Assembly: GCF_932294415.1 (NCBI RefSeq)
Contig: NC_065542.1
Location: forward strand, 56,532,406-56,596,405
Direction of reading: 5' to 3'
Source of the DNA: Quercus robur
Taxonomy: Eukaryota > Streptophyta > Magnoliopsida > Fagales > Fagaceae
DNA: 64,000 nucleotides
Shown here piece after piece: positions 36,701-48,855 of this stretch; positions within the stretch are counted from its first letter, which is position 1; each line of letters starts with the position of its first letter. The notes beneath the pieces are model-generated. The model did no database searches, was not told the origin of the DNA, and was given only the letters and a program-made list of their open reading frames with translations. A program made the translations under genes and the position numbers.

Positions 36701-38972
36701 TACATTCACAGGAAATTATTTTCACAAGAAGGCTTACATTCACAGGAAAAACGAACATGTAATTTTCAAGGTTAAGTTGACTAGCTTATAAAAAAATAAA
36801 AGGATATGGTTTAAACTCTTGCTTGATAAAAATATTCTATTGATTTAACTCAAAGAAATCACCTAGAGCTAGCAGTTAGAAGATTATTGAAATATAACCA
36901 CACAATCCAGATGAGTAAAAGAGAAATAAGTGTACCACATAGATTAATAACCAATTGGAAGATTAGATACTCACTTATAAGAATCACATGTTTGTTAAAA
37001 TGTTATACAATAGTCACAAACTTACAGTAGCCTTAAATTTACTTTCAAATTTAGAACAAGGAATTATAAATATCTATAAATGCCAACCATCACAAAACCT
37101 ATTATATTTCTTAGGTTTCATAGGATTCTGAAATCTACAATGAAGTCTTATAACAAAGATGCATGTATTGTTTCACGTGTGTAATGTACCCTATATACAA
37201 ATCTCTCAAACCATCAATTTTAACTCATTCCTTCACTTTGGATCCATAATTTTAGTCTCTTAATATTCTTTTTCTTAAATATTAGTAGCAACAACACGGA
37301 ACAGTTATATGAAAAAAAAATGTTCACGGTAAGGAACTTTAAGCCAATCATAATCAAAAGAAATACAATATATTAAGAATATTGAGAAGTAGATCAAATT
37401 ATATATTAAACAAAGTCAAGACATTGAGAAATTGGACTGGGACCCCTGTGTTTTCGCAATATGTTTTAAAAGGTGCACCCTGGGGGTGAGGCACAAAAAA
37501 AACAGCCCAAGGCAGATATATTTTAATATGGCTCTCCAAGATCACTATGCTTCTAGTTTAAGTGCACACTTAAGACCCAAATATCTCATCTTTTCTGCTA
37601 TTCTAAAGGCAAACGCCCAGCTGGACTAATTACTTTATAAATGAAACAAAGTTGACCATGGTTTACACTAAACAATAAGGAAAAAAAATTATCTGCTTGT
37701 TTTCACCCAACCAAAAGAGAGAGAGAGAGAGAGAGAATCTCCTACAAAAGAACCTTTGGCACCATAAGAATCCAGTAAGATTTTTTCAGGCTTGTGTTTT
37801 GCCTTTTCCTTTCAGTTACAAATTGGGGATTTTATTAGCACTGTCCTATCTTACTGAAAACTTTTTTTCCTTTTTTTTTTTTTTTTTTTTGGGAGATTGG
37901 ATGCAAATTTATTGAAATTGTCCAGCACTAAATTTATTCTTCTTCTTTTCCTCTAGGTTTATTAAAATGTTCACTATTATAGTAATAAGTCTCTCATGAA
38001 AACCAGAATATATTTTATAATCCAATTATATTTTAGAATCAATTAATCATAATATAATACAATTATTTTATTTTATATTAAAAATATTTACTTCCCATGC
38101 TTTAAGGCTGTTGGATGTTAGGCTTATGCCTAACCTCAATGGATGTGAATCTTTGCCTTAAACTGTTGGGCTTTGCAAATGAGTTCTCAAGCAAGAGAGG
38201 GTTTTTCCCAGATTAAACTTCTCTTTCTCATTACGCAAGGATATTTCCTACCCATCTGAGTCAAGAATAACTCACTGAGATGCATGCAGGAAAATCTCAG
38301 ATTAATATGACAAATAAAGTGACTCAACAAAATGGCAGGACTAGGGAGACAGTTAATGGATGAACAAAGATGCAAAAGGTTACATTCCAAAATATGATTC
38401 AACTAACTGATGTTCACCACATGATGTAAAAATGTGCAGTATATATATTCAATAGGAAGGAACGAAAAGGAGGGGGGAGAGGAAGAAAGATTATAACTTT
38501 TTTTTTGGTCAAATACAAAACGATTTGCAGTTGCAATTTTTGTTTAATGAAAACTAATGTCAAAGCTTAATTTATAAGAGTGAGTTAAAATTCACAAGTT
38601 AGACAGATAGAAGCAACAACTGAAGCACATAAACATTGAAAATGTCGTCATAGACAACATAAACAAAAAGAAGAAATAAAAAACAAAAGATCAAAATTTG
38701 AAAGTGAATCATCTGAAAGCGGCAGTGAGCTAAGCATGGAAACATGGAAAGAGTATGGAAAGAACTCACTCATTGCATCACCAACAATAAATAAATAAAA
38801 ACAAGGTACACATGAACAAAACAACAATAAGAAGATGAAAACATAGCACAACATGTCAAACAATTGAGAAAAGTGAAAAATACCCAGAACAGAAAACAAA
38901 CCATTCATTGCATCGCTGCCTTGCACACTTAGCCAACGACAGCTGTTGCTGCTGCTTGTCACTAAGGTCCAT
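33726..38972 (-). CDS. NPH3/RPT2-like BTB/POZ protein, four exons
   Basis: Minus-strand exons are 38902-38972, 36594-36660, 34604-35776 and 33726-34259. All junctions are GT/AG and phase-compatible, giving 614 residues, a normal size for the family. Exon 1 encodes MDLSDKQQQQLSLAKCARQR..EW. Exon 2 starts the BTB fold with IFRDVPSDITIEVSGGTFSLH. Exon 3 continues FPLVSRSGRIRKL, finishes the BTB fold (AAKFCYGINFEIT) and carries most of the NPH3 domain (DWWIEDLSVLRVD, YAQKELTKK, VVETIVSLLP, the RLDLERRIGSQLD block and LYRAIDIYLK). Exon 4 ends the NPH3 domain (NERLPLQSIVQVLYFEQIRL). A coiled coil follows (LRRENRELKLELARLRMRL), then a Ser-rich tail (GHSSSRGSSSPSKHSHR). Such proteins act as plasma-membrane-associated adaptors, often with CUL3 E3 ligases, in phototropin or auxin-transport signalling. 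The member's exact role is unknown. Exon 1 is the least certain part. Confidence 0.9.
34454..34478 (+). repeat. Uninterrupted run of 25 G in NPH3-like intron 3
   Basis: Twenty-five consecutive G residues on the plus strand lie in the intron between the last two exons. The sense strand of the gene carries the C-run. Such a run could fold into a G-quadruplex and is prone to assembly error. Confidence 0.8.
36680..36747. repeat. 34-bp tandem duplication x2
   Basis: AATTATTTTCACAAGAAGGC starts at 36680 and again 34 bp later. The pair lies at the edge of intron 1 of the NPH3-like gene, close to exon 2. Confidence 0.8.
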
Positions 38973-41535
38973 GGAGAGCAAGAAGAAAACCCAATGGAGA
39001 AAAATGGAATGTGAAAAGGAGAAAAGGACAATGAAGTGAGGAGAGTGAGAGACAAAGACAGAAACCCAGTTGGGGATGTTGCTGGTAGTGAAGTTTTTTC
39101 TTTGGCCATTTTTGTCAAACAGATGATGTTCAAAGCCATAGATTGCAATTGTCCAAAAGCAAATGGGCCTGTCTTGTGGTTGTGGGTCATACACTTGTAT
39201 TATATATTTTTTTAAGGATAGAATATAGAGTAGCCGATAAAACTTTGGAGCCGACAATAAGAGAATTTGTCAGTTAAGCTAATTTGAATCCACATTTTTG
39301 ACATCTATTATCACACTTCATCAATATCAGGATTTTGGTTGGTTTAATTAAAGATTTTATTATTAGTCTTTGTTGAAACAGGTAAAGTCCGGAAAAGAAG
39401 GAGGTGTATCAGTGTATGTGACTTTTGGCTATTGTTGTACTCATTACAAACAAAAAGAAAAAAAAAGCGGGAACAAAAGTAGTTAACAGCTTTTGACATT
39501 ATTTCACCTTTAAACGGTGAAAAGTGAAATATATTCTCTTTGTCCTTTAAAACTTTCTCATTTTAATTTTACCCTTTTGTTTTCGGCTATTTGCACAAAT
39601 ATCCAAACCCTTTTTGTGATATGATATGATGCGCAAAATGCAATAGAGTGGAAAAGCAGGCCTTGCAATTGCAAACACAGACAGGCGTGGTTTAACAGAC
39701 AGGCGTGCATGGTCTGGTTTACCAATTACACCACAAACATATTATTGAAAGAAATGATATCATCTTCAATGTAACGTATAAAAAACATCAAACAAACTTA
39801 TTTTGTCTTATGTGCAATAAAGATTTAAATTAATACTAAAAGTCTCTTAACTTAATTAACGCTCTTTTGTGATTATAAAATTAAAAAAAGAATCAAATTA
39901 GCCATTAAAAAGGCTTGTGACTTAATAATATTTATCTGTTCTTCTATGAAAAAGGACTTGGATTCAAATATAAAGCAAGATCTTAATGAAAAATTAGTGA
40001 ATATTTGGCTCAATAACATTGCCCTTAAGTGGGTCTAACTCGTAAGAATTTTCTTAAAATGAAAGATAAGATGAAAACATGATTGCTCATGATATCATGA
40101 TAAATTATCAATTTTTTTATTATAAAAAATTAAAAAATAATGAATTTAATTATTTAATTTAACAGATAGAATTTTTGGAGATCTTCAAATGAAGAACGGA
40201 CAAGTACTTTACTTATGCTATTAAACTTTTAGAGAAATAGAAAAAGATTAAAACGTCCTGATCTTCCATTATTGCATTGCTGGCTAATCTGCCACAAGTC
40301 CACATGAAGTCACTTGTAGTGTTGATAAAAAGTAATGAAAGCATAGACAGATGGGAGTTTTTCTATGGAAATAATAAAACAAGGAAGAAATTTTTACAAG
40401 TGCGTCATACTACTAAAATATGAAATCTAATAAAGGGATTTCCTTTTGGTGTAATTTATTCTATAGTATTTTTTTAAAAAAAAAATTATAATTAGGTATT
40501 ATAATGGGGAAAGGGGACTACTTTCTTTAGGGAATAAATTATCAAATATAGTATTATGGAAACATGAGTCATTCGCATAGTTGTCAGTGCTGTATGATAT
40601 GTGATACGTTTTGTATTGTGTATAAATAATTTCATATCAAAAGTGCTCACGAATCGTACGATATGTAAGTACGTATCTTTTGAATCGTATGTATCGTACG
40701 ATACATAGATATGTGGGTTTAATTTTTTTTTTTTTGAAGGTTAAAATTTGTGGTTTTATTTGATTTAAATAAGTTTTTAATAAAAAATTATTGGGTTACT
40801 TAATTGAATCTAATAAAATAACATGTCCATAATTTTTTCCCCTTGTTTTTTTCCTACAAAATTTGGACTACACACTTGACACTTCATTTTCATATTTGCG
40901 AAAAAAAAATTCATGTTACGAATAATGTATTAATTGAAAATATAATAATTTTCTATTTTTGTTATTATTTTTATAAGTTTATTATTTTTTTTGTTGTGGC
41001 GTGCTAGTTTATTAGTGTAATTGTTGATGATGATGAAGAAAATGTCAATGAAGAATAATTTTGCAAGATAATGAACATGATAATAGCATTGACTTAAATG
41101 AAGTAAATTAGGCAAGATTATAAAAAGAAATTATTATTTTGGCTCTTATATCATGTATTATCACTCTAAAGTTTAACCAATTTAATTGTGTTTGTTATAA
41201 ATATATATATATATATATATGTTAATTTGATTTATTTAATTAGCTTTGTTAAATATTATTATATAAATGATGATTAAATTGGTCATTAGTTAAATATATT
41301 CCAAATTTATAATGAATATACCTTCCAAATACGTATATTTATATATAATTTTTATAATTTTATTAGGTGTTTACACTACATAATATAATACATAATTAAG
41401 AAAAATAAAAAATCTAATTGGCGGCAGAATTCGCCCATTTGGAAAAAAACCAAAAGTTTTTTTGAAGCTTCATTTTCTAGGTTGGGTTTGCTAATAACAG
41501 GTCAATCAAATAGGCAAAAGAAGAAGGGGAAATTA
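38973..41535. other. Upstream of NPH3-like gene; AT-rich intergenic
   Basis: The first few hundred bases should hold the promoter and leader of the minus-strand NPH3-like gene; no clear TATA was chosen. A 45-bp tRNA-like/SINE piece may lie near 39240-39290. A cluster of CGTACGATA / TATCGTACG palindromic motifs lies at 40640-40710. An (AT)n run is at 41202-41220. No protein gene is supported. Confidence 0.4.
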
Positions 41536-41677
41536 AGGATCCGTTTGGTACGTATGTTTAAACAATAATTTTTAATTTTTTTGAAAATACGTATAGGTGA
41601 AAAAATATGTGAAAATATGTGTAATATTATTTAAAAATTAAAAATATGTGTTTAAACTTGCGTACCAAACGGGACCT
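41536..41677. mobile_element. Short MITE (142 bp)
   Basis: The left end AGGATCCGTTTGGTACG and the complement of the right end CGTACCAAACGGGACCT match closely. Both continue into ATGTTTAAAC / GTTTAAACTTG. The interior is AT-rich (ATATGTG repeats). The element is nearly a complete hairpin. The target-site duplication is unclear. Confidence 0.8.
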
Positions 41678-43976
41678 AAATGTTGAAGGAAGGAAATTGA
41701 AAGTCGTTGATTGTCATTGCCATTTTTCACTTTCCATGTAAATAAATAAATAAATAAATAAAAAAGAAGGATAGGGAGAGGGGTGGCCTGGGCTGGCCAC
41801 ATTATTAATTTGATAATAGTATGAGATATGATTTATGATTACCCACCTCCTCTAGTGGGTCATGTACGATTATTACTGGGCCCACCCACCCCCATATTTG
41901 ATATAATTTGATATCATATCTTCCACCACCGCCACTCCTTTCTTTATTTCTTTTTCTTTTTCTTTATTTCTTTTTTTTTTAGATGGGAACAAAAATGAAA
42001 TTGATCTGGTCAAAAGTCTTAAAAAAAAAAAGCCATGTATCATAGAGAGATTGACATAACTATTCAAATAAAATAATAATAATTGAAAAGGCAGGGAGGG
42101 AGCATCAGCAAATTTAGGAGTTATACATGTCACGCTTTGGCCCTGAAACTTGGAAGGAGTTTATGGTCGTGGAATCTATATATCTCTTAATTATGTCCTT
42201 TAACCGAAGTTGTTAAGTCAAGTGTCATATTTTTAATTTAACATGCGGCCTAACCTTAGACCACCAACAAATCAAAGAGATGAGGGAGCAGTGACTGAGT
42301 AGAACCAATCTAAAATTGTAATCATATTATTAAACATTTATTTACTGATGTTTATTGCTCAGTTTACTTATAGGTGAAGAAGTACAAGCAGTTTTCTCTT
42401 GCACTCTGCAGCAAGGGAAGCTAAGAGCTCTAGCTGGTTTGACTTATTTATCTTAAAAGGTGATACTCTATGTTTCAATGATTTTAATTAGCTCAACTAG
42501 TACCCTTTAACAGGACCAAGGAGAGAATTATAAAGAAATTTCTAGGATTTTACCAATAAGTTCAATTGGTGTTTTTTTTTTTTGGGCCAAATCCTAGTCC
42601 CATCAAAGGGTCCTCTAACATGTTATTCTAAAGTCTAGATTTACACACACTCTAACATGTATCTAACATACAACATGGCATATCATCCCATTGCAACAAA
42701 TGTAAAGAAATCCTATCATTCATCTAACAAAGCATGCTTATAACCAAGGGCAACAAACACATCAAGACATGAACATATCACAAATATCATTCACAAGGCA
42801 GTAGGCATCTCAAGCATATTCATCATGGCATTTATCAAGCATGTTCAATTACTCAAGCATGACATCACAAAATATAATCAAACTCCTCAGCCAACATAGA
42901 TGAATGTTAATATTCATATGCATCACTTACCTCAATTACCTCATTGCATCACAGCACCTATGCATCAATACTTGTTCATGTTCTTATGCATGTTCATGTT
43001 GCTCAACCAAAGCATGTGAAACATGTTATTCTACTAACCTAGACCTAAACATGTGAAAATTGAACTAAAAAGAAGCTAAGAATGTGATGAAAACTAAAAA
43101 TAAATAAATAAATAAATAAAACATGAAGAACCCTAAATTTGGGTTTCTGGGCATGAGCATGCTTATGCATGCACGGGGTATGTGTGCCCCATGTGCATGC
43201 ATACGCATGCTACGAGTATGCGCACGCATATACACCCAAAGACACAAACCCAAAAACAACAAGGAAACAACAATCGAAATAAGATTTCTAGCAACCTATC
43301 ATGCTTACTATATGAACACTAAACAAACCTAAGCTAACAACAAATATATTAAAGCAATAAAACACAAAAGAAATCAAACAAACAAACAAACAAACAAGAA
43401 AATTGAGAGACAAAGTTTAAATCTTTACCTCAACACTAAAACTCTTTAAAGATTTTGATTTGATCGTTCCTTTCAGTTAATCTAATCAATAACAAAACCA
43501 AGAAGGTTATTAAACTTTAAACTCGAAGGTACTAGTCAAAGTAGGTCATAACCAAGTAAAACTTTAACATGAGGATATTTTGAATAAAACTCCCATTTGA
43601 TTCACAATTTTATAGTGATCATGGAGGGGTTAGGGTGGCTCCTAGCCCAATGTGGGATTCACTCTACATGATTTTATATCCAAAAAAATTTCCTTGCAGG
43701 TAATCTGAAACCTTACATGCACGCACATACACGGGGTATGCATGCGCATACTTAGAGTTTTCTTGTTCATTTTTCTTCACCAAAACATCCTTCAAGTTAA
43801 AGATTCATGAGGTTGGGCCCTAAATCAACATTGGGTCTCCAAGTAATGTCGTCATTGGGGAAAGGGGGCTCAAGTCATAAGAGGTACAAAATGAGATATC
43901 TACGGACATGGAATGGATCACTGATGAATTATTGGGTGCGACTTAGCTCTTGCTAATTAACTTAGAACTGGCCTTA
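41678..43976. other. Intergenic repeats and uncharacterised DNA
   Basis: Contains (AAAT)n near 41742-41764, a possible SINE fragment at 42485-42585 (TTAGCTCAACTAGT, then ACCAATAAGTTCAATTGGTG), (AAAT)n near 43100-43120 and (AAAC)n near 43377-43397. Two clusters of GCATGC/GCATACGCATGC motifs at 43140-43225 and 43715-43752 share CACGGGGTATG. The appearance is of decayed retrotransposon DNA, but I could not assign a family. Confidence 0.4.
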
Positions 43977-43981
43977 ATCAA

Positions 43982-44467
43982 TGTTAGAAACTAAAAATAA
44001 TATGGATGGACACCCAAAGTGGGCATGTCCTTCTGTATATCTCAGGATAATTGTAACATCTAAGAGTTATGGAGTAATGGTTTGGACCGTTACTCTACCC
44101 CACTAAGTTCACTATCCCACTCAATATTAATGGAGTGGTGTGTATATAAACACCAAGAGTGGTACCCATTGAACAGTGAACAAATTCTGCATTTCTCATA
44201 GTGTTTACAGAGTGTTGTAAGGCTCTTAGGTTGTGGGTTATGTTTGTATCACTCTAGTAGTGTGCAACACCATCAAAGAAATGTTTTTGATTCGTGGGTT
44301 ATACAAACTGGAATTCAGAACGTGTTTGAATAGCTGGTCTGCTTGGAGGCTGGCTCTAGACAGCGTAGAACAATCTCAAAACTCCTATGTGATTATCGGT
44401 TTAGGCCAAGAGAAATATGCCGAAAAACCAATTGTTTATATTCTGCTACAAGTCTTTATTTCTTACA
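43982..44467 (+). repeat. 5' LTR of the copia element
   Basis: 486 bp with TATA-like GTGTATATAAACACC near 44140. Confidence 0.95.
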
Positions 44468-44468
44468 T

Positions 44469-44480
44469 TGGTATCAGAGC
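44469..44480 (+). other. Primer-binding site (initiator tRNA-Met)
   Basis: TGGTATCAGAGC lies one base after the 5' LTR. This is the standard primer-binding site for plant copia elements. Confidence 0.95.
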
Positions 44481-45822
44481 ATTTATAGGTTGTTCTCAAT
44501 ATTATAGGCATATATGATTAGTTCTTAATCCTTTTTATGCTTCTGAGATATGCTATGAATTTCTATGCATCTCACATGGCCTTCAATGGTAAGTTTTTAT
44601 TCTGAGCATTTCATGCCTTGAAATTAATATATGTTGTTTATATTACATGTATTAATATCTACCTTAAGTTTCGTAGCAAATCTCTAAGTGTGCCATGAGA
44701 TATAGTTTAACAAAACTTAGAATACCGAAACTTTATGGACAAAACTGCTCTTATATGATTTCTATTTGCAAAATATAATTTCATATTATGAATCTATATG
44801 TTATAAGCTTTAAATGGTATATGGTACATCAAAAGCTTATTTGAAATGAAAAAGATATAAACCTTTAAAGTTTTAGTCTAAATCTTGTTTTTGCTGAAAG
44901 AAGTTGAAAGGAAGAAGGTTGAAGACAACCTGCACATCACGTGTCTTTCACTTGCCAAAAAGGCTAGAGTGATAGCAAATAAAATAAAAACAAAAAGGGG
45001 GTCCCAGAATAATTTATTTCCTAAATATTGTTTGTATTTACTTAGTTACTTTTAGCATGCACTGTACAGTGGGTCCGTGTGCTACATTTGGGATCCTTGT
45101 TTCCTGTGAGATTCTTTTGTTTTGTGCATATTAAGCCTATTGCATCTATTTCACCATTTTTTTATTAAAAAAAAAGGGGGCATAAGTACATGACCAACTC
45201 TATATCATGACCAGTGATATATTTGCAATAATTTATTTGGATTAAAATTGTATTTAATCCATCCAATTATTTCATTGAAACTTATACTATACTATACAAG
45301 CCTAGCATTTATTTCTCATGAAACGTAAAAGGTTTATGCATAAATGATATGAAATTTATTTAATTTTGTAAATTGTTTAATTCCATTATTATTTCTTAGT
45401 GAAATATAGTATAAAAGATAAATATTATATTTAATGCGACAAAACAATAATTATTTCTTAGTGAAATAATGAGATGCCTATATGAATTGTTCTCATGAGT
45501 TTAAATTGTGATAGCATGTTTGGTTTAATAGTTAATCGATAATATTGGTGAATTATTTTCAATACATATATTTTGTAAATATTTTTAGAATTGAAATATG
45601 GAACAGTGGGAGTATGGTTGAGTTGCGTTATCTTCTATACATAATTTTGCATGAATATATTAAAATTAAGCTTAGTAATAAACACTAGTGGTGTGAGAGA
45701 TGATTAAGAAGCTTAGCAAATTTTCGATCTTGCGACGTGTGTTGATTATCTAAGTTTATTTTAGATCGAACGTCAAAATTTTTGAAATGTGTAATGTCTC
45801 ATTTGTGAAATTTTGTAGTGAA

Positions 45823-46926
45823 ATGGCTTCCAAAGGTATAGTTGCTGATCTCAATAAATGAGAGAAACTGGATGGTAAAAATTACAATATTTGGCACCGC
45901 AAAATCCAGTATGTGCTAAATGAGCAAGAAGTTCTAGAGATTTTGACTCATTCGTTGACTAAACCCAATGAGAGAAGCACTGAGCAACACCAATGTGATC
46001 TTGCTACCTATGAAAGTTGACGCAAGAAAGATTTGTATGCGCACTTTACAATGTTAAGTAGCATGCACAATGACTTGATTGGTGAATTTGAGCAGTATAC
46101 AACTACGCAAAACATGCGGAAAGCATTAAAGCTAAGATATAAAGGGACATTAGCCATTAGACTACATGGCTTAACAATGAAATTTGATTCATAAAAGATG
46201 CGCTCTGAACATACAATGAAGCAGCATCTTAAAGCGATGTCCTCCATGATTCGAGAGCTTAAATCAGCTGGAAACAATCTTACTGACGAACAACAAGTCC
46301 AAGTAGTGATTCGTTCACTACCATGTTCATGGGAGACAATGTGTCAAAACTTGACACATAATGAGAACATCAAAACATTTGATGATGTGGCTCGTCACTT
46401 GGAACTTGAAGTTGAGCGCCTTGAAGTAGCCAAGCCGATTAGTTTTGTGCACATGGCTGAGACTAGCTCGCGTAAGGCATCTAGGTCTAAACGCAAGCAA
46501 CCCGATTATGCTCCTGGACAAGAGAGACCTAATGGGCCACCACCTAAGAAGGCTAAATTTGTCAAGCGCAATACTAGGGGAAAGCGTGCAAAGAAGGACA
46601 AGTCTAAGTTCACTTGTTATAATTGTGAAAAGAAAGGACATTTTGCTCGTGATTGCACTGAGCCAAAAAAGGTAGCACTTAATCCTACATCTCACCATGT
46701 TTTTGTAACTAGTCATGTCCTTGTCGCTAATTCTGCTCTTATGTGGACTGTAGACTCAGTAGTAACAGAACATGTAGCAAGAGATAGAGTGGGATTTATG
46801 GAGTCCCATCGGATTCCTATTGGGAGTAGAGACATCAAAGTGGGAAATGGAGCTAACATGGAGATAACTTGGAATTGGTACCTACAAGCTAGAGTTGCAA
46901 GGTGGTCGCACTCTGTTACTCCATGA
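45823..46926 (+). pseudogene. copia gag (and start of protease), interrupted by stops
   Basis: A single frame from the ATG at 45823 runs to 46926 but contains three in-frame stops: TGA at 45859, TGA in the following 160 codons near 46018, and TAA near 46192. The readable parts match copia gag (DUF4219/UBN2-type) and include a CCHC zinc knuckle, CYNCEKKGHFARDC, near 46615-46656. The protease region follows, but the usual DSGA active-site motif reads DSVV near 46753, so the catalytic site is lost. The piece cannot encode a working Gag. Confidence 0.85.
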
Positions 46927-47023
46927 TGTATTGTATGCTCTAGAAATCTGAAGGAACTTACTTTCCGTAGTTATTTTGTTAAGACTTGGTTTCTAATTTA
47001 TTTTTGAAAATAATTATGTTTTA

Positions 47024-47729
47024 TTGCATTTGGGAACAATTTATTATGGCTGTGGTTTTATTTCAAATGGTTTTTTAATTTTGGATATTAAATATTATAA
47101 TAATGATAGTTTAGTTTTTTTTACTTCATCTAATAATGCTTCTGACAATTCAATTATATGGCATGCTAGGCTTGGCCATATAGGGCAAGAGATAATGACT
47201 AGGTTAGTTAGAGAAGGTCTTATGGGTGATCTCGCTAAGGTCACTTTGTCCACATGTGAACATTGTCTAGTGGGAAAGTGATAAAGAAAACCGTTTGGAA
47301 AAGCCACAAGGGCATCTTTTCCATTGCAACTAATCCATTCTGATATATGTGGTCCAATGAATGTGAGGACAAGGCATGAAGGTTGCTACTTCATCACATT
47401 TATAAATGACTATACATATTATGGTCATGTCAATTTGATTTCTTATAAGTCTGAGGCTTTAGATTGCTTTAGATGATACATGAAATTGGTTGAGAATCAA
47501 TTAGACAAGAGCATTAAGGCTCTCAAAACTAATCGTGGACGTGAGTATCTATTTGAGCAATTTAAGGAGCTCTGTGATGAAAAGGGAATTGCAAGGCAGT
47601 TAACAATGCCTTATACACCGCAATAAAATGGTGTGGTGGAAAGGAGAAATTGAACACTGCTAGAGATGGTTAGGTTAATGATGGCGCAAGCAAACCTACC
47701 GATTTCATATTGGGGGATGCACTTTTGAC
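47024..47729 (+). pseudogene. copia integrase, N-terminal and core part
   Basis: The GAG-pre-integrase segment is visible (IIWHARLGHIGQEIMTRL, then CEHCLVGK), and the core begins with HSDICGPMN. The second catalytic Asp region reads NRGREY where DRGGEY is usual, so that acidic residue is lost. Stops occur near 47477, 47624 and 47649. The frame is then cut by the hAT element at 47730 and resumes after 48863. Confidence 0.8.
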
Positions 47730-48855
47730 TAGGGATGGCAATTTCTACCCGACCCGCGGGTACCCGGTCCGGCCCGATCCTAATGGGTCGGATTTTACCC
47801 GACCCGATAAAGAATAGGGTCGGGTTTGGGTTTAAAAAAAAAAAACCCGAAGCGGGTCCGGGTCGGGTTCGGGTTTTGGTAAAAACCCGGCCCGAACCCG
47901 TACCCGACCCGACCCGGTTAGATATATTTAAAATTACAAAAAAACCTACCTATATATATACATCAACTCTAACCCTAAAACTCATTTCCCTCATTTCTCT
48001 CTCAACTCAGCCGCCTCACTCTCACTAACTCAGACTCTCCCTCTCATGCTCACTCACATCTCATCCTCCCCTCACTGACTCTCACTCACACTCACATCTA
48101 ATCCTCACCGTCACTCTCATTCATTCACCGACCCAACCTCACCCTCGTGGAGGAGCAAAGATCTCGTGGTGGTTGCCGTTTGTCACGGAGGAGCATGAAA
48201 TCAATAGATCGGAGCTTGGGATTGTTAGATCAGAGAGAGATGAGGTCGTGTTGTTAGATCGGAGCACCGCCGATGGAGCTTTAGTCAGTTTAGTGGTCTG
48301 AGTTCTTCATTTTTTTTTTTTTTGGTTCATTTTTGTTTTGGGTTCATTTCCTCACTCAGTAGTTTTTGGGTATTTGTTTGAGGATTCGATTTGTATAGAA
48401 TGTAATGCATGTGTATATTTTGAGTTGGTTTAAATGTGAATCGGAGTTGATGTTTGTGTTAATGTAAAAATCGGTCCATAAATGGAGTTTTTTTTTTTGA
48501 TGTGATAAATGGTGTTTTATTTCTTCTATTTTTTGTGTTTATTTATTATTTATTTTCTGTCTAAGAATCTCATTTCAACAATGTTGATTGATTTGTTTTG
48601 CTGTTTGTGTTTGAGTTTTTATTTATTTATTTATTTTATATATATATATATATATAAGATTGGGCCACGGATTAGGCCCAGAAGTGGCTGGCTGGACGGG
48701 GCCCGCGGGGCCCACGGAGACCCGACGGGCCGGGTATGGGGCTAAAAAAAAGACCCGTTTATTAAACGGGTCGGGTCCGGGTAACATGAGTAGACTCGCG
48801 GGTCGGGTCCGGGTTTCAAAAAACCCGGCCCGAACCCGACCCGTTGCCATCCCTA
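47730..48855. mobile_element. Ac/Ds-type hAT non-autonomous element nested in copia
   Basis: Exact 12-bp terminal inverted repeats, TAGGGATGGCAA at 47730 and TTGCCATCCCTA ending at 48855, resemble Ac/Ds-type termini. An 8-bp duplication, CTTTTGAC, flanks it (47722-47729 and 48856-48863), as expected for the hAT superfamily. Both subterminal regions are packed with CCCGACCCG / CGGGTCGGGTT motifs, which make them very GC-rich. The centre (about 48000-48660) is a CT-rich then T-rich stretch with an (AT)n run at about 48637-48657. No transposase is encoded. Confidence 0.92.

Noticed and set aside
38648-39257. 180- and 133-residue minus-strand frames
   Set aside because: They are hydrophobic, pyrimidine-rich leader and intron sequence; only the short MDLSDKQQQ part at 38902-38972 belongs to the NPH3-like gene.
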